From Actinomadura sp. J1-007 (GTDB taxonomy: Bacteria > Actinomycetota > Actinomycetes > Streptosporangiales > Streptosporangiaceae): a DNA stretch of 64,000 bases. Of this stretch, positions 8,929 through 18,029 are shown one piece after another (the first letter of the stretch is position 1; every line of letters begins with the position of its first letter). The position numbers and the translations under genes are program-made. The stretch is from contig NZ_WING01000001.1 in NCBI RefSeq assembly GCF_009793335.1, positions 4,650,001 to 4,714,000 on the forward strand. The letters run 5' to 3'. The notes below the pieces were generated by a model. It was not told the DNA's origin. It saw only the letters and a list, made by a program, of their open reading frames with translations, and ran no database searches.

Positions 8929-10179
8929 TCAGCCGCTCTTCTCGGCGGTCTTCTGGATCTCGTCCAGCACCTTCTTCGGCTGCGAGCCCGCCACCGAGGT
9001 GCCGAGGCTCTGCTTCACCGCGCCCGCCACCGCCGTCCACGCCGGGTTGCTCGTCGGCGCGAACTTCGAGGTCGGCAGCGCGTCCACGAACTGCTTCATG
9101 TACGGGTCGGCGCTCAGCGCCGCGCCCGCCGAGGACGTCACCGGCAAGAAGCCCTCCTTGGTGAGGAACTTCGAGGTGTTGTCCTTCTGGTAGAAGAAGT
9201 CGAGGAACTTGGTGACGGCCTCCTTGTTCTTGCCGTCGTTCTTCTTGAACGCGGCGAGGACGTCCATCACCCCGAGCGTGTTGTGCTCGGTGCCGCTCTT
9301 GCTCGGCAGCGAGGTGACGCCGAAGTTCAGGTCCTTGTTGGCCGGGTCGATGAACGACGCCTTGGTGAACGGGCCGCCGATCGCCATGCCGATCTTGCCC
9401 TGCGCGAACTGGTTGAACACCGTCTTGCGGTCGGTGGTCTCCGGGTTCGGCTGGGTCAGGCCCGACTTGGTGAGGTCGCGCAGGAAGTTCAAGGTGTCGA
9501 TGTTGGGCTGCTGGTTGATCGTCCACTTGCCGGACGCGTCCACCCAGCCGCCGCCGTTGTTCATCGCCCAGGAGTAGAACTCCGCCTGCGCCTCCTCGGG
9601 GCCGAGCGGCAGCCCGTACCCGGTCGAGCCCTTGCTCTTGATCTTCTGCGCGTCGGCCTTGACCTCGGCCCAGGTCTTCGGCGGCTCGGCGATGCCGGCC
9701 TTCTTGAGCAGGTCCTTGTTGTAGAACAGCAGCCGGGCGCTGGAGATGAACGGCAGCCCGTACTGCTCGCCGTTGTACTTGGCCTGCGCGGTGAACGTCG
9801 GCGTGAAGTCGCCGAGGACCTGCGGCGACACCACCTCGGACGCCTTGTAGATCAGGCCGTCGCGGGCGAAGTCGGAGAAGGAGTTGTAGTTCAGGACGTC
9901 CGGGACCTGCTTGGTCTGGACGTAGGTCTTGACCTTCGCGTCCATCTGCGTCCAGTCGACCATCTCCAGCTGCACCTTGTAACCGGAGTTCTTCGCCTCG
10001 AAGTCCTTGATGAGGGAGTCCCAGAACGGTTTGGTGTTGTCGGAGTAGATGGCCGCGACGAACTTGATGGTCTTTCCGTCGGAGTCGTCGCCCTTGGACG
10101 AACTCCCCTTGCCGCACCCGCTCACGCCGAGGGCCAATGTCAGGCCCGCGGCGATGGCGCCCATGAGGTGCCGTTTCAT
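8929..10179 (-). CDS. Sugar ABC transporter substrate-binding lipoprotein
   Basis: 416 residues from ATG 10179, chosen because AAGG lies eight bases upstream and the signal peptide then has normal length; GTG 10203 would add eight residues. The leader MKRHLMGAIAAG ends in the lipobox LGVSGC with the acylated Cys at 22, followed by a Ser/Gly/Asp-rich tether. The body is a CUT1 extracellular solute-binding protein (family 1), with motifs such as KTWAEVKADAQKIKSKG, NGGGWVDASGKWTI and IGGPFT. It captures an oligosaccharide or amino sugar at the outer face of the membrane. First gene of the importer/kinase operon; its promoter lies in the 10180-10608 gap. Confidence 0.92.
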   Translation of the reverse strand: MKRHLMGAIAAGLTLALGVSGCGKGSSSKGDDSDGKTIKFVAAIYSDNTKPFWDSLIKDFEAKNSGYKVQLEMVDWTQMDAKVKTYVQTKQVPDVLNYNSFSDFARDGLIYKASEVVSPQVLGDFTPTFTAQAKYNGEQYGLPFISSARLLFYNKDLLKKAGIAEPPKTWAEVKADAQKIKSKGSTGYGLPLGPEEAQAEFYSWAMNNGGGWVDASGKWTINQQPNIDTLNFLRDLTKSGLTQPNPETTDRKTVFNQFAQGKIGMAIGGPFTKASFIDPANKDLNFGVTSLPSKSGTEHNTLGVMDVLAAFKKNDGKNKEAVTKFLDFFYQKDNTSKFLTKEGFLPVTSSAGAALSADPYMKQFVDALPTSKFAPTSNPAWTAVAGAVKQSLGTSVAGSQPKKVLDEIQKTAEKSG

Positions 10180-10608
10180 CTGTCCCGCCTTTTCCCGGCT
10201 CACTCTGTGCTCTCGCTGCTCTCGCTGCTGCCGGGCTCCGCTGGACCGCGCTCATCCCGGCCCCGAGCCCGCCCCCCGCCTGCCCCCTTTCGCGCATGAA
10301 AAAATGTGCGCGGTGTGAGTGTTCACTGAGCAGAAACGCGCGTGGTGCCGAAGATAAAAGCTGGTCCGTACCAGTTCAAGAGCCCGCCTGCGCAAGAGTC
10401 TCAACCGTTATCCGGCCGCCGCGCGGCGGTTCACCGGTACGGTTCGCGGGCTGCGGTGGTCCGGCCGGAGCCGTCGCGCGTGTCCGTCCGTTCACGCTGG
10501 GCACAGGCGTGACCGAACGGTCACTGAGCGGGTCAGGGCCGTTGTTTCGTCCGTTTTCCTGCGGGTAGTCCGGGGCCGAACCCGAGCAGGCGACGAGGTG
10601 AAGCAACC
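10180..10608. other. Divergent intergenic region, no gene
   Basis: 429 bases between the importer operon (leftward) and the SRPBCC gene (rightward). It is locally AT-richer near 10295-10380, and holds the DasR-like palindrome at 10361-10374. A Shine-Dalgarno AGGTG at 10596-10600 precedes ATG 10609. Short open frames in this gap have no family resemblance and poor start signals. Confidence 0.6.
10361..10374. promoter_or_regulatory. DasR-like (dre) operator candidate
   Basis: CTGGTCCGTACCAG. The dre consensus bound by the GntR regulator DasR has core CTGGTCTAGACCAG; 11 of 14 positions agree and both outer arms match perfectly. It lies 182 bases upstream of the binding-protein start. DasR sites control GlcNAc/chitobiose uptake, which would suit an ABC importer followed by a ROK kinase. 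Identification rests on memory of the consensus. Confidence 0.4.
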
Positions 10609-11435
10609 ATGACCCCCGGACGACGACCGCCGCGGGAGCGGCCGGAGCCGCCGCCGGAGCGGCGGGCTACGCGGTCGCCCGGACCGCGCGGGGCCCGCTG
10701 CGGCGGGCGCGCCGCAGGCTGCTCAGGCGGATCACGGCGCGCTACGAGGCGAAGCTCGACCGCACGGTGCGGCGCCTCACCGCCGCGGCCGAACGCGGCG
10801 GGCCGCTCACCAGGGCGGCGCTGGCGGGCGTACGGGCGCTGGCCGAGGGACGGTCACCGTTCCGCGCGCTGCTCACCGCCGGCTGGACCGCCCTCAAGGA
10901 GACCCTCGCGGGGATCTTCGGGCGGCGCGCGCCGAAGATCACGAGCATCGCCGAGCAGATCGACGTCGGAGCGCCCCGGCGCGTCGTCTACGACCAGTGG
11001 ACCCGGTTCCAGGACTACCCGGCGTTCATGAAGAAGGTCGTGAGCGTCGAGCAGACGGCGGACGAGGCGCTGACCTGGAAGGCGAAGATCTTCTGGTCGA
11101 GCCGCACGTGGGAGTCCACGATCGTCGAGCAGGTCCCCGACACCCACATCGTGTGGCGGTCCAAGGGCGCCAAGGGGCACGCGGATGGCACGGTCAGCTT
11201 CCACGAGCTCTCCCCGGACCTCACCCGCGTGCTGCTCGTCCTCGAATACCACCCGCGGGGGCTGTTCGAACGCACCGGGAACCTGTGGCGGGCCCAAGGA
11301 CGCCGGGCCCGCCTCGAACTGAAGCATTTCCGCCGTCACGTCATGACCCGGACGCTGACGCGAGCGGACGACATCGGTGGCTGGCGCGGCGAGATCCGCG
11401 GCGGCGAGACCGTCACGGCACATGGGCGGAGGTAG
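10609..11435 (+). CDS. SRPBCC (polyketide cyclase/dehydrase-like) protein, apparent N-terminal frameshift
   Basis: The conserved domain reads from GTG 10767 to 11435 (222 residues), with a START/SRPBCC core: SIAEQIDVGAPRRVVYDQWT, then FWSSRTWESTIVEQ and FHELSPDLTRVLL. Yet the in-frame sequence upstream of 10767 is also coding-like (Ala/Gly-rich helix, then basic residues) and lacks a start, while ATG 10609 with a good AGGTG is one frame away. Adding one C to the C5 run at 10613-10617 joins them into about 275 residues beginning MTPRTTTAAGAAGAA. So either the run is undercalled or the N-terminus is genuinely lost and GTG 10767 is used. Such proteins have a hydrophobic pocket; ligand unknown. 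It is paralogous to the next gene. Confidence 0.75.
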
Positions 11436-11442
11436 ACCCAGC

Positions 11443-12621
11443 ATGAAGACCCCCATCACGAAGAAGTCGATAGGCAAGGTCGCGCAGCGCATCCCGACGG
11501 ACAAGGTCGCGCGGCGCATCCCCATCGGCGGGCGCAAGCGGACGCCGGTCGTCGGCCGGATCACCAAGAACCTGCCGGTCGACAAGATCCCCACCGGAGG
11601 GCTCTCCGGCGCCCGCGCGGCGGGCGCGGCGGGCGGCGTGCTGCTCGGCGCGGGCGCGGCGGTCGCCGCGACCAAGGTCGCGGGACGGCTGAACGGCCGC
11701 GGCGACGGCGGCGACTCCAGCGACTCGGGCGCCACGAAGCGCGTCGAGAAGCCGGGCGAGGACGAGGAGCGCGACACCAAGGCCGCGCGCAACGCCAAGA
11801 CCGGCCAGAACGCCAAGTCCGGCGGCAACGGCAAGGCCGACCAGGACACCGGCGGCGACGGCGACGGCGGCGGAGACGGCGAGAAGCCCGGCGTCCTCGG
11901 CCGGCTCGCCGAGAAGGCCAAGGGCACGGGCGGCGGCAAGGGCGGCGGCGCCGAGAAGGTCAAGGTCACCAACATCGTCGAGCACGTCGACATCGGAGCG
12001 CCCCGGCGGCTGGTCTACGACCAGTGGACCCAGTTCCAGGACTTCCCGTCGTTCATGAAGAAGGTCGTGAGCATCGACCAGCCCTCCGAGGAGAAGCTGG
12101 ACTGGAAGGTGAAGATCTTCTGGTCGAGCCGCACGTGGGAGTCCACGATCGTCGAGCAGGTCCCCGACAGCCACATCGTGTGGCGGTCCAAGGGGGCCAA
12201 GGGGCACGTGGACGGCACCGTCAGCTTCCACAGCCTCGCGCCCAACCTGACCCGCGTCCTGATGGTCCTCGAATACCACCCGCAGGGCCTCTTCGAGCGG
12301 ATCGGCAACATGTGGCGGGCCCAGGGGCGGCGCGCCCGCCTGGAGCTCAAGCACTTCCGCCGGTACGTGATGACGCACTCCCTCACCCGCGCCGACGAGA
12401 TCGAGGGCTGGCGCGGCGAGATCCGCGACAGCGAGGTCGTCACGACCCACGAGGACGCGGTCGCCGAGGAGGGGAAGAACGGCTCCTCGAAGAAGACCGA
12501 GGACAAGCCCGCCTCCGCGAGCAGGTCCGGTTCCACCGGCAGGTCCGGGTCCGGGAGCAAGAGCGACGGCTCGTCCGGCCAGGCGAAGAAGGACGAGAAG
12601 GAGCCCGCGAAGTCCCGCTGA
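11443..12621 (+). CDS. SRPBCC-domain protein with basic/low-complexity extensions
   Basis: 392 residues from ATG 11443 (GGAGG about ten bases upstream), seven bases after the first SRPBCC gene. N-terminus basic, with related segments AQRIPTDKVARRIPIGG, then an Ala/Gly-rich helix (about 58-80), a Lys/Gly/Asp-rich linker, the SRPBCC domain (about 175-335) and a Lys/Ser-rich tail. The domain is a near copy of the preceding gene: a run of about 59 identical bases (11083-11141 against the matching part near 12111-12170) and KIFWSSRTWESTIVEQVPD in both, so the duplication is recent or homogenised by conversion. Function unknown; a lipid- or polyketide-binding role is only suggested by the fold. Confidence 0.82.
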   Translation: MKTPITKKSIGKVAQRIPTDKVARRIPIGGRKRTPVVGRITKNLPVDKIPTGGLSGARAAGAAGGVLLGAGAAVAATKVAGRLNGRGDGGDSSDSGATKRVEKPGEDEERDTKAARNAKTGQNAKSGGNGKADQDTGGDGDGGGDGEKPGVLGRLAEKAKGTGGGKGGGAEKVKVTNIVEHVDIGAPRRLVYDQWTQFQDFPSFMKKVVSIDQPSEEKLDWKVKIFWSSRTWESTIVEQVPDSHIVWRSKGAKGHVDGTVSFHSLAPNLTRVLMVLEYHPQGLFERIGNMWRAQGRRARLELKHFRRYVMTHSLTRADEIEGWRGEIRDSEVVTTHEDAVAEEGKNGSSKKTEDKPASASRSGSTGRSGSGSKSDGSSGQAKKDEKEPAKSR

Positions 12622-12669
12622 CACCGCGACACCGCTGACACCGCGACACCGCTGACACCGCGACACCGC
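12615..12669. repeat. Three 17-bp direct repeats spanning a stop codon
   Basis: CCGCTGACACCGCGACA occurs three times without error at 12615-12665, followed by a partial copy. The TGA of the second SRPBCC gene lies in the first unit, so unit number could change without touching the protein. Confidence 0.85.
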
Positions 12670-12788
12670 GTCCGGGCCGCCGCCGTCAGGCCATGACAGG
12701 CCGGTGCCAGGCCGTGCCAGGCCGCTGCCAGCCGTACGCCAGGGGTCCCTCCGAGAGTGGGTGCGTCGAGAGCACCTAGGAGGAGACC

Positions 12789-14287
12789 ATGGACGACACC
12801 GACGTTCTGATCGCGGGGGCCGGGCCGACCGGCCTGACCCTGGCGGTCGACCTGGCCAGGCGCGGCGTCCCGCACCGGATCATCGAACGGGACGGGGGCG
12901 GCGCGGACCGGCCGGACGCGTCCGCCGGGTCGCGCGGCAAGGGGCTCCAGCCCCGCTCGCTGGAGGTCTTCGAGGACCTCGGCGTGCTCCCCGCGCTGCG
13001 GGCCGCCGGAGGCGCCTACCCGCCGGTGCGCGCCTACGCGGGCGAGGCCGTCGTGTGGGAGGGCCGGATGCACGAGGAGCGGGAGCCCACGGCGTCCGTC
13101 CCGTACCCGGCGGCGCTGATGGTGCCGCAGTGGCGCACCGAGCGGATCCTCCGCGAACGCCTCGCCGAGCTGGGCGGGCGCGTCGAGACGGGGACGCTCG
13201 CGTCGTTCGCCCAGGACGGCGGCGGCGTCACCGCCGAGCTGGCGGACGGCACGCGCATCCGCGCCGCCTACCTGGTCGGCGCGGACGGGGGCCGCAGCAC
13301 GGTCCGCAAGGCGCTCGGCGTCGGGTTCGCGGGGGTGACCCCGACGAGGAGCGGATGCTGGTCGGCGACGTCCGCGTGGCGGGCCTCGGCTCCGACGTCT
13401 GGCACATGTGGGCCGACATGGAGACGCGGTCGCCGCGGGTCGCGCTGTGCCCGCTGCCCGGCGGCGAGGTGTTCCAGTTCCTCGCGCCGCTCGCGCCGGG
13501 CGAGGAGCCCGAGCCGACCCTGGAGGCGTACCAGAAGGTGTTCGAGGCCGGAACGGGCCGGACCGACGTGCGCCTGGAGGAGCTGGTGTGGCGTTCGGTC
13601 CACCGGGTCAACTTCCGGATGGCCGAACGGTTCGCGGTCGGCCGCGTCCTGCTCGCCGGGGACGCCGCGCACGTCCACTCCCCGGCGGGCGGGCAGGGCC
13701 TCAACACCGGCGTGCAGGACGCCTACAACCTCGGCTGGAAGCTCGGCGCCGTCCTCGGCGGCGCGCCGCCCGCCCTGCTCGGCACCTACGAGGAGGAACG
13801 GCTGCCGGTCGCGGCCGGGGTGCTCGGCATCAGCACCGAGCTGTACCGGAAGGCGGTCGAGGGGCACGCCGACGCTTTCAAGCGCGGCGAGGAGACCGAG
13901 CAGCTCACGCTCGGCTACCCGGACGGTTCCCTGTCGTCCGGCCCGCGCGGCGGAGAGCGCGCTCCCGACGCCGTGCTGCGCGCGGCGGACGGCTCGCCGA
14001 CGCGGCTGTTCGAGGTGTTCAAGGGCACGCACACGACCGTCCTGGCGTTCGGGACGCGTCCCGGGGACCTCGCCACCGGGCCCGGCACGAAGGTCGTGGC
14101 CGTCGTCCGCCCCGGTGAGGAGGCGCGCCCCGGCGACCTGGTCGATCCCGACGGAGCGGCCCACGCCGCGTACGCCGACGACGGCCCCGCCCTGGTCGTC
14201 GTACGCCCGGACGGCTACATCGCGAGCACCGGCGGGCACCGCGAGACGCGGCTTACGCTGAGCGGATGGGACGTCGGGCGGTCGTAG
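12789..14287 (+). pseudogene. FAD-dependent aromatic monooxygenase, interrupted by a one-base frameshift
   Basis: From ATG 12789 (AGGAGGAGACC just upstream) the frame shows the Rossmann GxGxxG as AGAGPTGLTLAVDLARRGV, and the family DG motif as VGADGGRSTVRKALGV. It then runs off family at about 13340. From there the other frame continues perfectly: DEERMLVGDV, the FAD GD motif RVLLAGDAAHVHSPAGGQGL, NTGVQDAYNLGWKL and a thioredoxin-like C-terminal domain to 14287. Adding one base in G5 (13331-13335) or C4 (13339-13342) restores one protein of about 499 residues (PheA/TfdB or tetracycline-hydroxylase class, NAD(P)H and O2 dependent). All catalytic parts survive, so a sequencing undercall is more likely than decay. 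The last 22 bases overlap the next gene. Confidence 0.85.
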
Positions 14288-16527
14288 GGCGCGCGCGTCC
14301 GTCCGGGGGCGTGTCCGCGCCGGGGCGGGCGCGGCTGGTCGTCGTCACCGTGCTCGGGTCGTTCGCGATGATCTACGTGCTGGCCGGGCCGTCCCGGACG
14401 GACGGGGCGCTGCCGCTCGCCGCGTCGGTCGCGGCGACCCTCGCGGTGTTCGGCCTCGCGCTGGTGTGGGTGGCGCCGGGCCTCGCCCGGTTCCGCGGCC
14501 CGTGGCCGGTGCTCGCGCAGGCGGTCCTGGCGTACGGGTCGGTGCTGGCGTTCGGCACGTCGGTCGGGCTGCTCGGGTTCGCCGCCGGGGGCCTGCTGCT
14601 CGCGTTCGCGGGCGCGCGCCGCGGACCGCCGCTCGCGGTCGGCGCGGGGGCCGCGGTGGTCGCGAGCGCGGCCGCGATCGAAGCGGCCCGCGGGTCGGGC
14701 CCCGCCGCCGTCACCGACGTGACGATCACCGCGCTGCTCACCGGGCTGGTCGGGTACGGCCTGGTCCGGCTGGCCGACCGGGCGGCCGACACGGCGGCGG
14801 CGCGGCTGCCGCTCACCATGGCCGCCGTCGCCCGCGAGCGGCTGCGCATCGCGGCGGAGCTGAACGAGGGCCTCGGCCGCGGCCTGGAGGCGATCACCGA
14901 GGGCAGCCGCCGCGCGCTGGACCGCCCCGAGGAGATCGGCGCCGTCCTCGACGTCGCGCGCCGTTCCCTCGCGGACGCGCGGGCCGCCGCGGCCGACTTC
15001 CGCGCCATGTCGCTCGCGCCGGAGGCCGCGGCGGCGCGGGCGCTGCTCGCGGCGGCGGGCGTCGAGGCCGAGGTGCGGACCCGGCACCGCGAGCCGCTCG
15101 GCCCGGCGGGCGCGCTGCTGTCCACCGTCCTGCGGGAGGCCGTGACCGAGGTCGTCCGGCGCGGTACGGCCACGCGCTGCGCGATCGAGACCGAGGAGGA
15201 CGCGGACGGCGCCGTCCGGCTGCGGGTGTCCGACGACGGCGTGCGGACGGCGGCGCGCGGCGAGGAGGGCCTCGCCGAGGCCGCGGCCCGGGTCGAGGCG
15301 GCGGGCGGTGCGTTCGCGGCGGGCCTCGGGCCGGACGGGCGGTTCACGGTGGAGGCGGCCGTCCGCGCGGGCGACCGGCCGGTCAGCGTCCCGGACCGCG
15401 CCGCGTACCGGCTGTCGCTCGCGCTGCTCGCCGCCGTGCTCGCGGGGTTCTGCGTCAAGGGCCTGCTCCAGGTCCCGGCGGCGCCGGGCGGGCCGGTCGC
15501 GATCGTGGCGCTGATCGCGGTCGCCGGGGCGCTGACCCGCTGGATCGGGTCCGACCGGCCGCGCGGGCGGGCGCCGATCCTCGCCGCGCAGGCGGTGCTG
15601 AGCTTCGCGCCGCTGCTGTGGTGGCCCGACCCGGTGTGGCTCGGCGGCCCCGGCTTCCTCGCCGGGACGCTGCTGGTCGCGCTGCCCGCCCGCGCCGCCG
15701 TCCCGCTCGTCGCCGCGCTGATGGCGGCCGTCGGCGGGATCGCCGCCGCGCTGTCCCTGGACCCCGCGCGGATCGCCAACTACGTGATGGGCACCCTCGT
15801 CACGGCCCTGGTGGCGTACGGGTTCGTCCGGCTCGCGCGGCTCGTGCGCGACCTGCGGCTCGCGGGCGACGAGCTAGCCCGCGCGGCGACCGTCCAGGAG
15901 CGGCTGCGCGCGGCCCGCGACCTGCACGACCTGCTCGGCCACAGCCTCGCCGCGATCCTGCTCAAGTGCGAGCTGGCCCGCCGCCTCGCCGCCGCCGACC
16001 CGGCCCGCGCGCGGGCCGAGCTCGCCGAGGTGGTCGAGATGGCGGGCCGCGCGGGCGCCGACCTGCGCGCCGCGACCGGAGGCGACCCGGGCCTGTCGCT
16101 GGAGAACGAGATCCGTTCGGCCCGTTCGGTCCTGGCGGCGGCGGGCGTGGAGGTCACCGCCGACCCTGCGCCCGAGCCCGCCGCGCTGCCCGCCGGGGCG
16201 TCCGCCGTGCTCGGCACCGTGCTGCGCGAGGCGGTGACGAACGTGCTCCGGCACAGCGCCGCCCGCCGCTGCGCGATCACCGTCGCCGTGGACGCCGGGG
16301 CCGTCACGCTGACCGTGGAGAACGACGGCGTCGATCCCGGCGCGCCCCGTACCCCGCCCGGCTCCGGCCTCGGCAACCTGACCACCCGGCTGGCCGCGTT
16401 CGACGGCGCCCTCACGGCCCGGCCGGACGGCGAAGGAGGCTTCCGCGTCGAGGCGTCCCTCCCCTCGGCCTCCGCCCCGCAACCCGTCCCCACCCCGACC
16501 CCGGCCCCCACCCGCCAAGCCACCTGA
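14266..16527 (+). CDS. Tandem-duplicated NarL-type (DesK-like) histidine kinase, first half degenerate
   Basis: 753 residues. The protein is two kinases head to tail. First half: membrane segments (about 20-170), then RIAAELNEGLGRGLEAI (about 197) where the phospho-acceptor His should be, but no His is there, and a decayed ATPase domain. Second half: new membrane segments (about 380-540), an intact HisKA_3 box ARDLHDLLGHSLAAIL (about 551), an N-region LREAVTNVLRHSAA and glycine box GSGLGNLTTRL (about 702). Only the second half can autophosphorylate. The response regulator at 16550-17155, convergent, is of the matching NarL/DesR class and lies beside the MacB-like ABC pair that such systems often control in response to cell-envelope stress. 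ATG 14266 overlaps the monooxygenase; GTG 14311 is an alternative start. Confidence 0.85.
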   Translation: MGRRAVVGRARPSGGVSAPGRARLVVVTVLGSFAMIYVLAGPSRTDGALPLAASVAATLAVFGLALVWVAPGLARFRGPWPVLAQAVLAYGSVLAFGTSVGLLGFAAGGLLLAFAGARRGPPLAVGAGAAVVASAAAIEAARGSGPAAVTDVTITALLTGLVGYGLVRLADRAADTAAARLPLTMAAVARERLRIAAELNEGLGRGLEAITEGSRRALDRPEEIGAVLDVARRSLADARAAAADFRAMSLAPEAAAARALLAAAGVEAEVRTRHREPLGPAGALLSTVLREAVTEVVRRGTATRCAIETEEDADGAVRLRVSDDGVRTAARGEEGLAEAAARVEAAGGAFAAGLGPDGRFTVEAAVRAGDRPVSVPDRAAYRLSLALLAAVLAGFCVKGLLQVPAAPGGPVAIVALIAVAGALTRWIGSDRPRGRAPILAAQAVLSFAPLLWWPDPVWLGGPGFLAGTLLVALPARAAVPLVAALMAAVGGIAAALSLDPARIANYVMGTLVTALVAYGFVRLARLVRDLRLAGDELARAATVQERLRAARDLHDLLGHSLAAILLKCELARRLAAADPARARAELAEVVEMAGRAGADLRAATGGDPGLSLENEIRSARSVLAAAGVEVTADPAPEPAALPAGASAVLGTVLREAVTNVLRHSAARRCAITVAVDAGAVTLTVENDGVDPGAPRTPPGSGLGNLTTRLAAFDGALTARPDGEGGFRVEASLPSASAPQPVPTPTPAPTRQAT

Positions 16528-16530
16528 CAT

Positions 16531-16547
16531 CCCGCCGCGAACGCGGG
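16531..16547. terminator. Short hairpin between convergent kinase and regulator
   Basis: CCCGC, seven bases, GCGGG in the 22-base gap between the kinase and response regulator genes. Weak, but well placed. Confidence 0.35.
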
Positions 16548-16549
16548 GG

Positions 16550-17155
16550 TCAGAGCCAGCCGGCCTCGCCGGCGATGCGGGCGGCGTCGGTCCGGTTCCT
16601 GGCGTTCAGCTTGGTGACGACCGCGGTCAGGTAGTTGCGGACGGTCCCGGGGGACAGGTGCAGGCGCTCGGCGATCTCGGGCGGCTCGGCGCCCTCGGCG
16701 GCCAGCCGCAGCACGTCGGTCTCGCGCGGGGTGAGCGGGTTGTCGGCGAGGTCCCAGGCGGTCAGGGCGAGGTTCGGGTCCAGGACGCGCTCGCCGCGGG
16801 CGACCTTGCGGATGCCGTCCGCCAGCTCCTCCGGCGGCGCCGTCTTCAGCAGGAACCCGCTGACCCCGGCCGCGAGCGCGCGCCGCAGGTGCCCGGGTTT
16901 GCCGTGGCCGGTGAGGACCAGCGTCCGGACCTCGGGCAGCTCCGCGGCGAGGGACGCGGCGGCGGCGAGGCCGTCCATGCCGGGCATGTCCACGTCGAGC
17001 ACCGCCACGTCGGGACGGTCGGCGCGCGCGGCGGCCAGCACCGCGTCGCCCCGGTCCACCTCCGCGACCACGGTCAGGTCGGGCTCCAGCGCCAGCAGCG
17101 AGGCGAGCGCGCTGCGCACGACGTGGTGGTCGTCGGCCAGCAGCACCTTGATCAC
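16550..17155 (-). CDS. NarL/FixJ (DesR-like) response regulator
   Basis: 201 residues. The receiver domain has the acidic pair in LLADDHH, phospho-acceptor Asp54 in AVLDVDMPG, Thr in LVLTGHG and Lys in FLLKTAPPEEL. The C-terminal LuxR-type helix-turn-helix reads LTPRETDVLRLAAEG then LHLSPGTVRNYLTAVVTKL. It is phosphorylated by a HisKA_3 kinase, here most likely the active half of the convergent duplicated kinase. The likely target is the ABC transporter pair starting 143 bases away on the other strand, as in DesKR and related envelope-stress systems. Confidence 0.92.
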   Translation of the reverse strand: MIKVLLADDHHVVRSALASLLALEPDLTVVAEVDRGDAVLAAARADRPDVAVLDVDMPGMDGLAAAASLAAELPEVRTLVLTGHGKPGHLRRALAAGVSGFLLKTAPPEELADGIRKVARGERVLDPNLALTAWDLADNPLTPRETDVLRLAAEGAEPPEIAERLHLSPGTVRNYLTAVVTKLNARNRTDAARIAGEAGWL

Positions 17156-17297
17156 GCCTCATGTCTACCAGCGCCGCGCGGCACGGCGTCACGGCCCGGG
17201 GGCGGTACGGCGTCACGGGCCGGGGCATGACGAGGTCACGGGTCATCGGTGACGGCGTCTCTGGCCCGCGAACCCGCAGGTCAGCAGACTTTCGGGC

Positions 17298-18029
17298 ATG
17301 GAAGAGGCGCTGCGGCTCGACACGGTCAGCAAGGTGTACGGCAGGGGCGGGGGCGCGGTCGCCGCGCTCCGCGAGGTGACGGCGGGCATCCCGCGCGGGT
17401 GCTTCACCGCGGTGATGGGGCCGTCCGGCTCGGGCAAGAGCACGTTCCTGCACTGCGCGGCGGGCCTGGACATCCCCACCTCCGGCACCGTCCGGCTCGG
17501 CGGCACGGAGCTGTCGGGGCTGAACGAGACGGAGCTGACCGAGCTGCGGCGCCGCCGCGTCGGGTTCGTGTTCCAGGCGTTCAACCTGGTCCCCTCGCTG
17601 ACCGTCGAGCAGAACATCACGCTCCCGCTGCGGCTGGCCCGGACCCGCGCCGACCGGGCCTGGCTGGACGAGGTCGTCGCGCGGGTCGGGCTCGCGGACC
17701 GCGCCGGGCACCGGCCCGCGCAGCTCTCCGGCGGGCAGCAGCAGCGCGTCGCGATCGCGCGGGCCCTGGTGACGCGGCCCGAGGTGGTGTTCGGGGACGA
17801 GCCGACCGGCGCGCTCGACACGATGACCGCCCGCGAGGTGCTGGCTCTGCTGCGGGAGGCGGTGGACGCGATGGGGCAGACGGTCGTGATGGTCACCCAC
17901 GACCCGCTCGCCGCCGCGTACGCCGACACCGTCCTGTTCCTCGCCGACGGCCGGATCGCCGACGCGATGGACGCGCCGACCGGCGACGGCGTCGCCGCCC
18001 GCATGACCCGCCTGGGAGCGTGGAAGTGA
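17298..18029 (+). CDS. ABC transporter ATP-binding protein (MacB/LolD-like)
   Basis: 243 residues: Walker A GPSGSGKST (41-49), Q-loop VFQAFNLVPSLTVEQN, signature LSGGQQQR, Walker B VVFGDEPTGALD and switch His in MVTHDPLAA. This is the MacB/FtsE subfamily, whose members power mechanotransmission or export of peptides and lipids. Its stop shares one base with the start of the FtsX-type permease (TGATG), so the two are translated together. Confidence 0.95.
   Translation: MEEALRLDTVSKVYGRGGGAVAALREVTAGIPRGCFTAVMGPSGSGKSTFLHCAAGLDIPTSGTVRLGGTELSGLNETELTELRRRRVGFVFQAFNLVPSLTVEQNITLPLRLARTRADRAWLDEVVARVGLADRAGHRPAQLSGGQQQRVAIARALVTRPEVVFGDEPTGALDTMTAREVLALLREAVDAMGQTVVMVTHDPLAAAYADTVLFLADGRIADAMDAPTGDGVAARMTRLGAWK

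Noticed and set aside
10296..10568. Short plus-strand frame with Cys-rich start upstream of the SRPBCC genes
   Set aside because: No ribosome site, no family resemblance, overlaps regulatory sequence.
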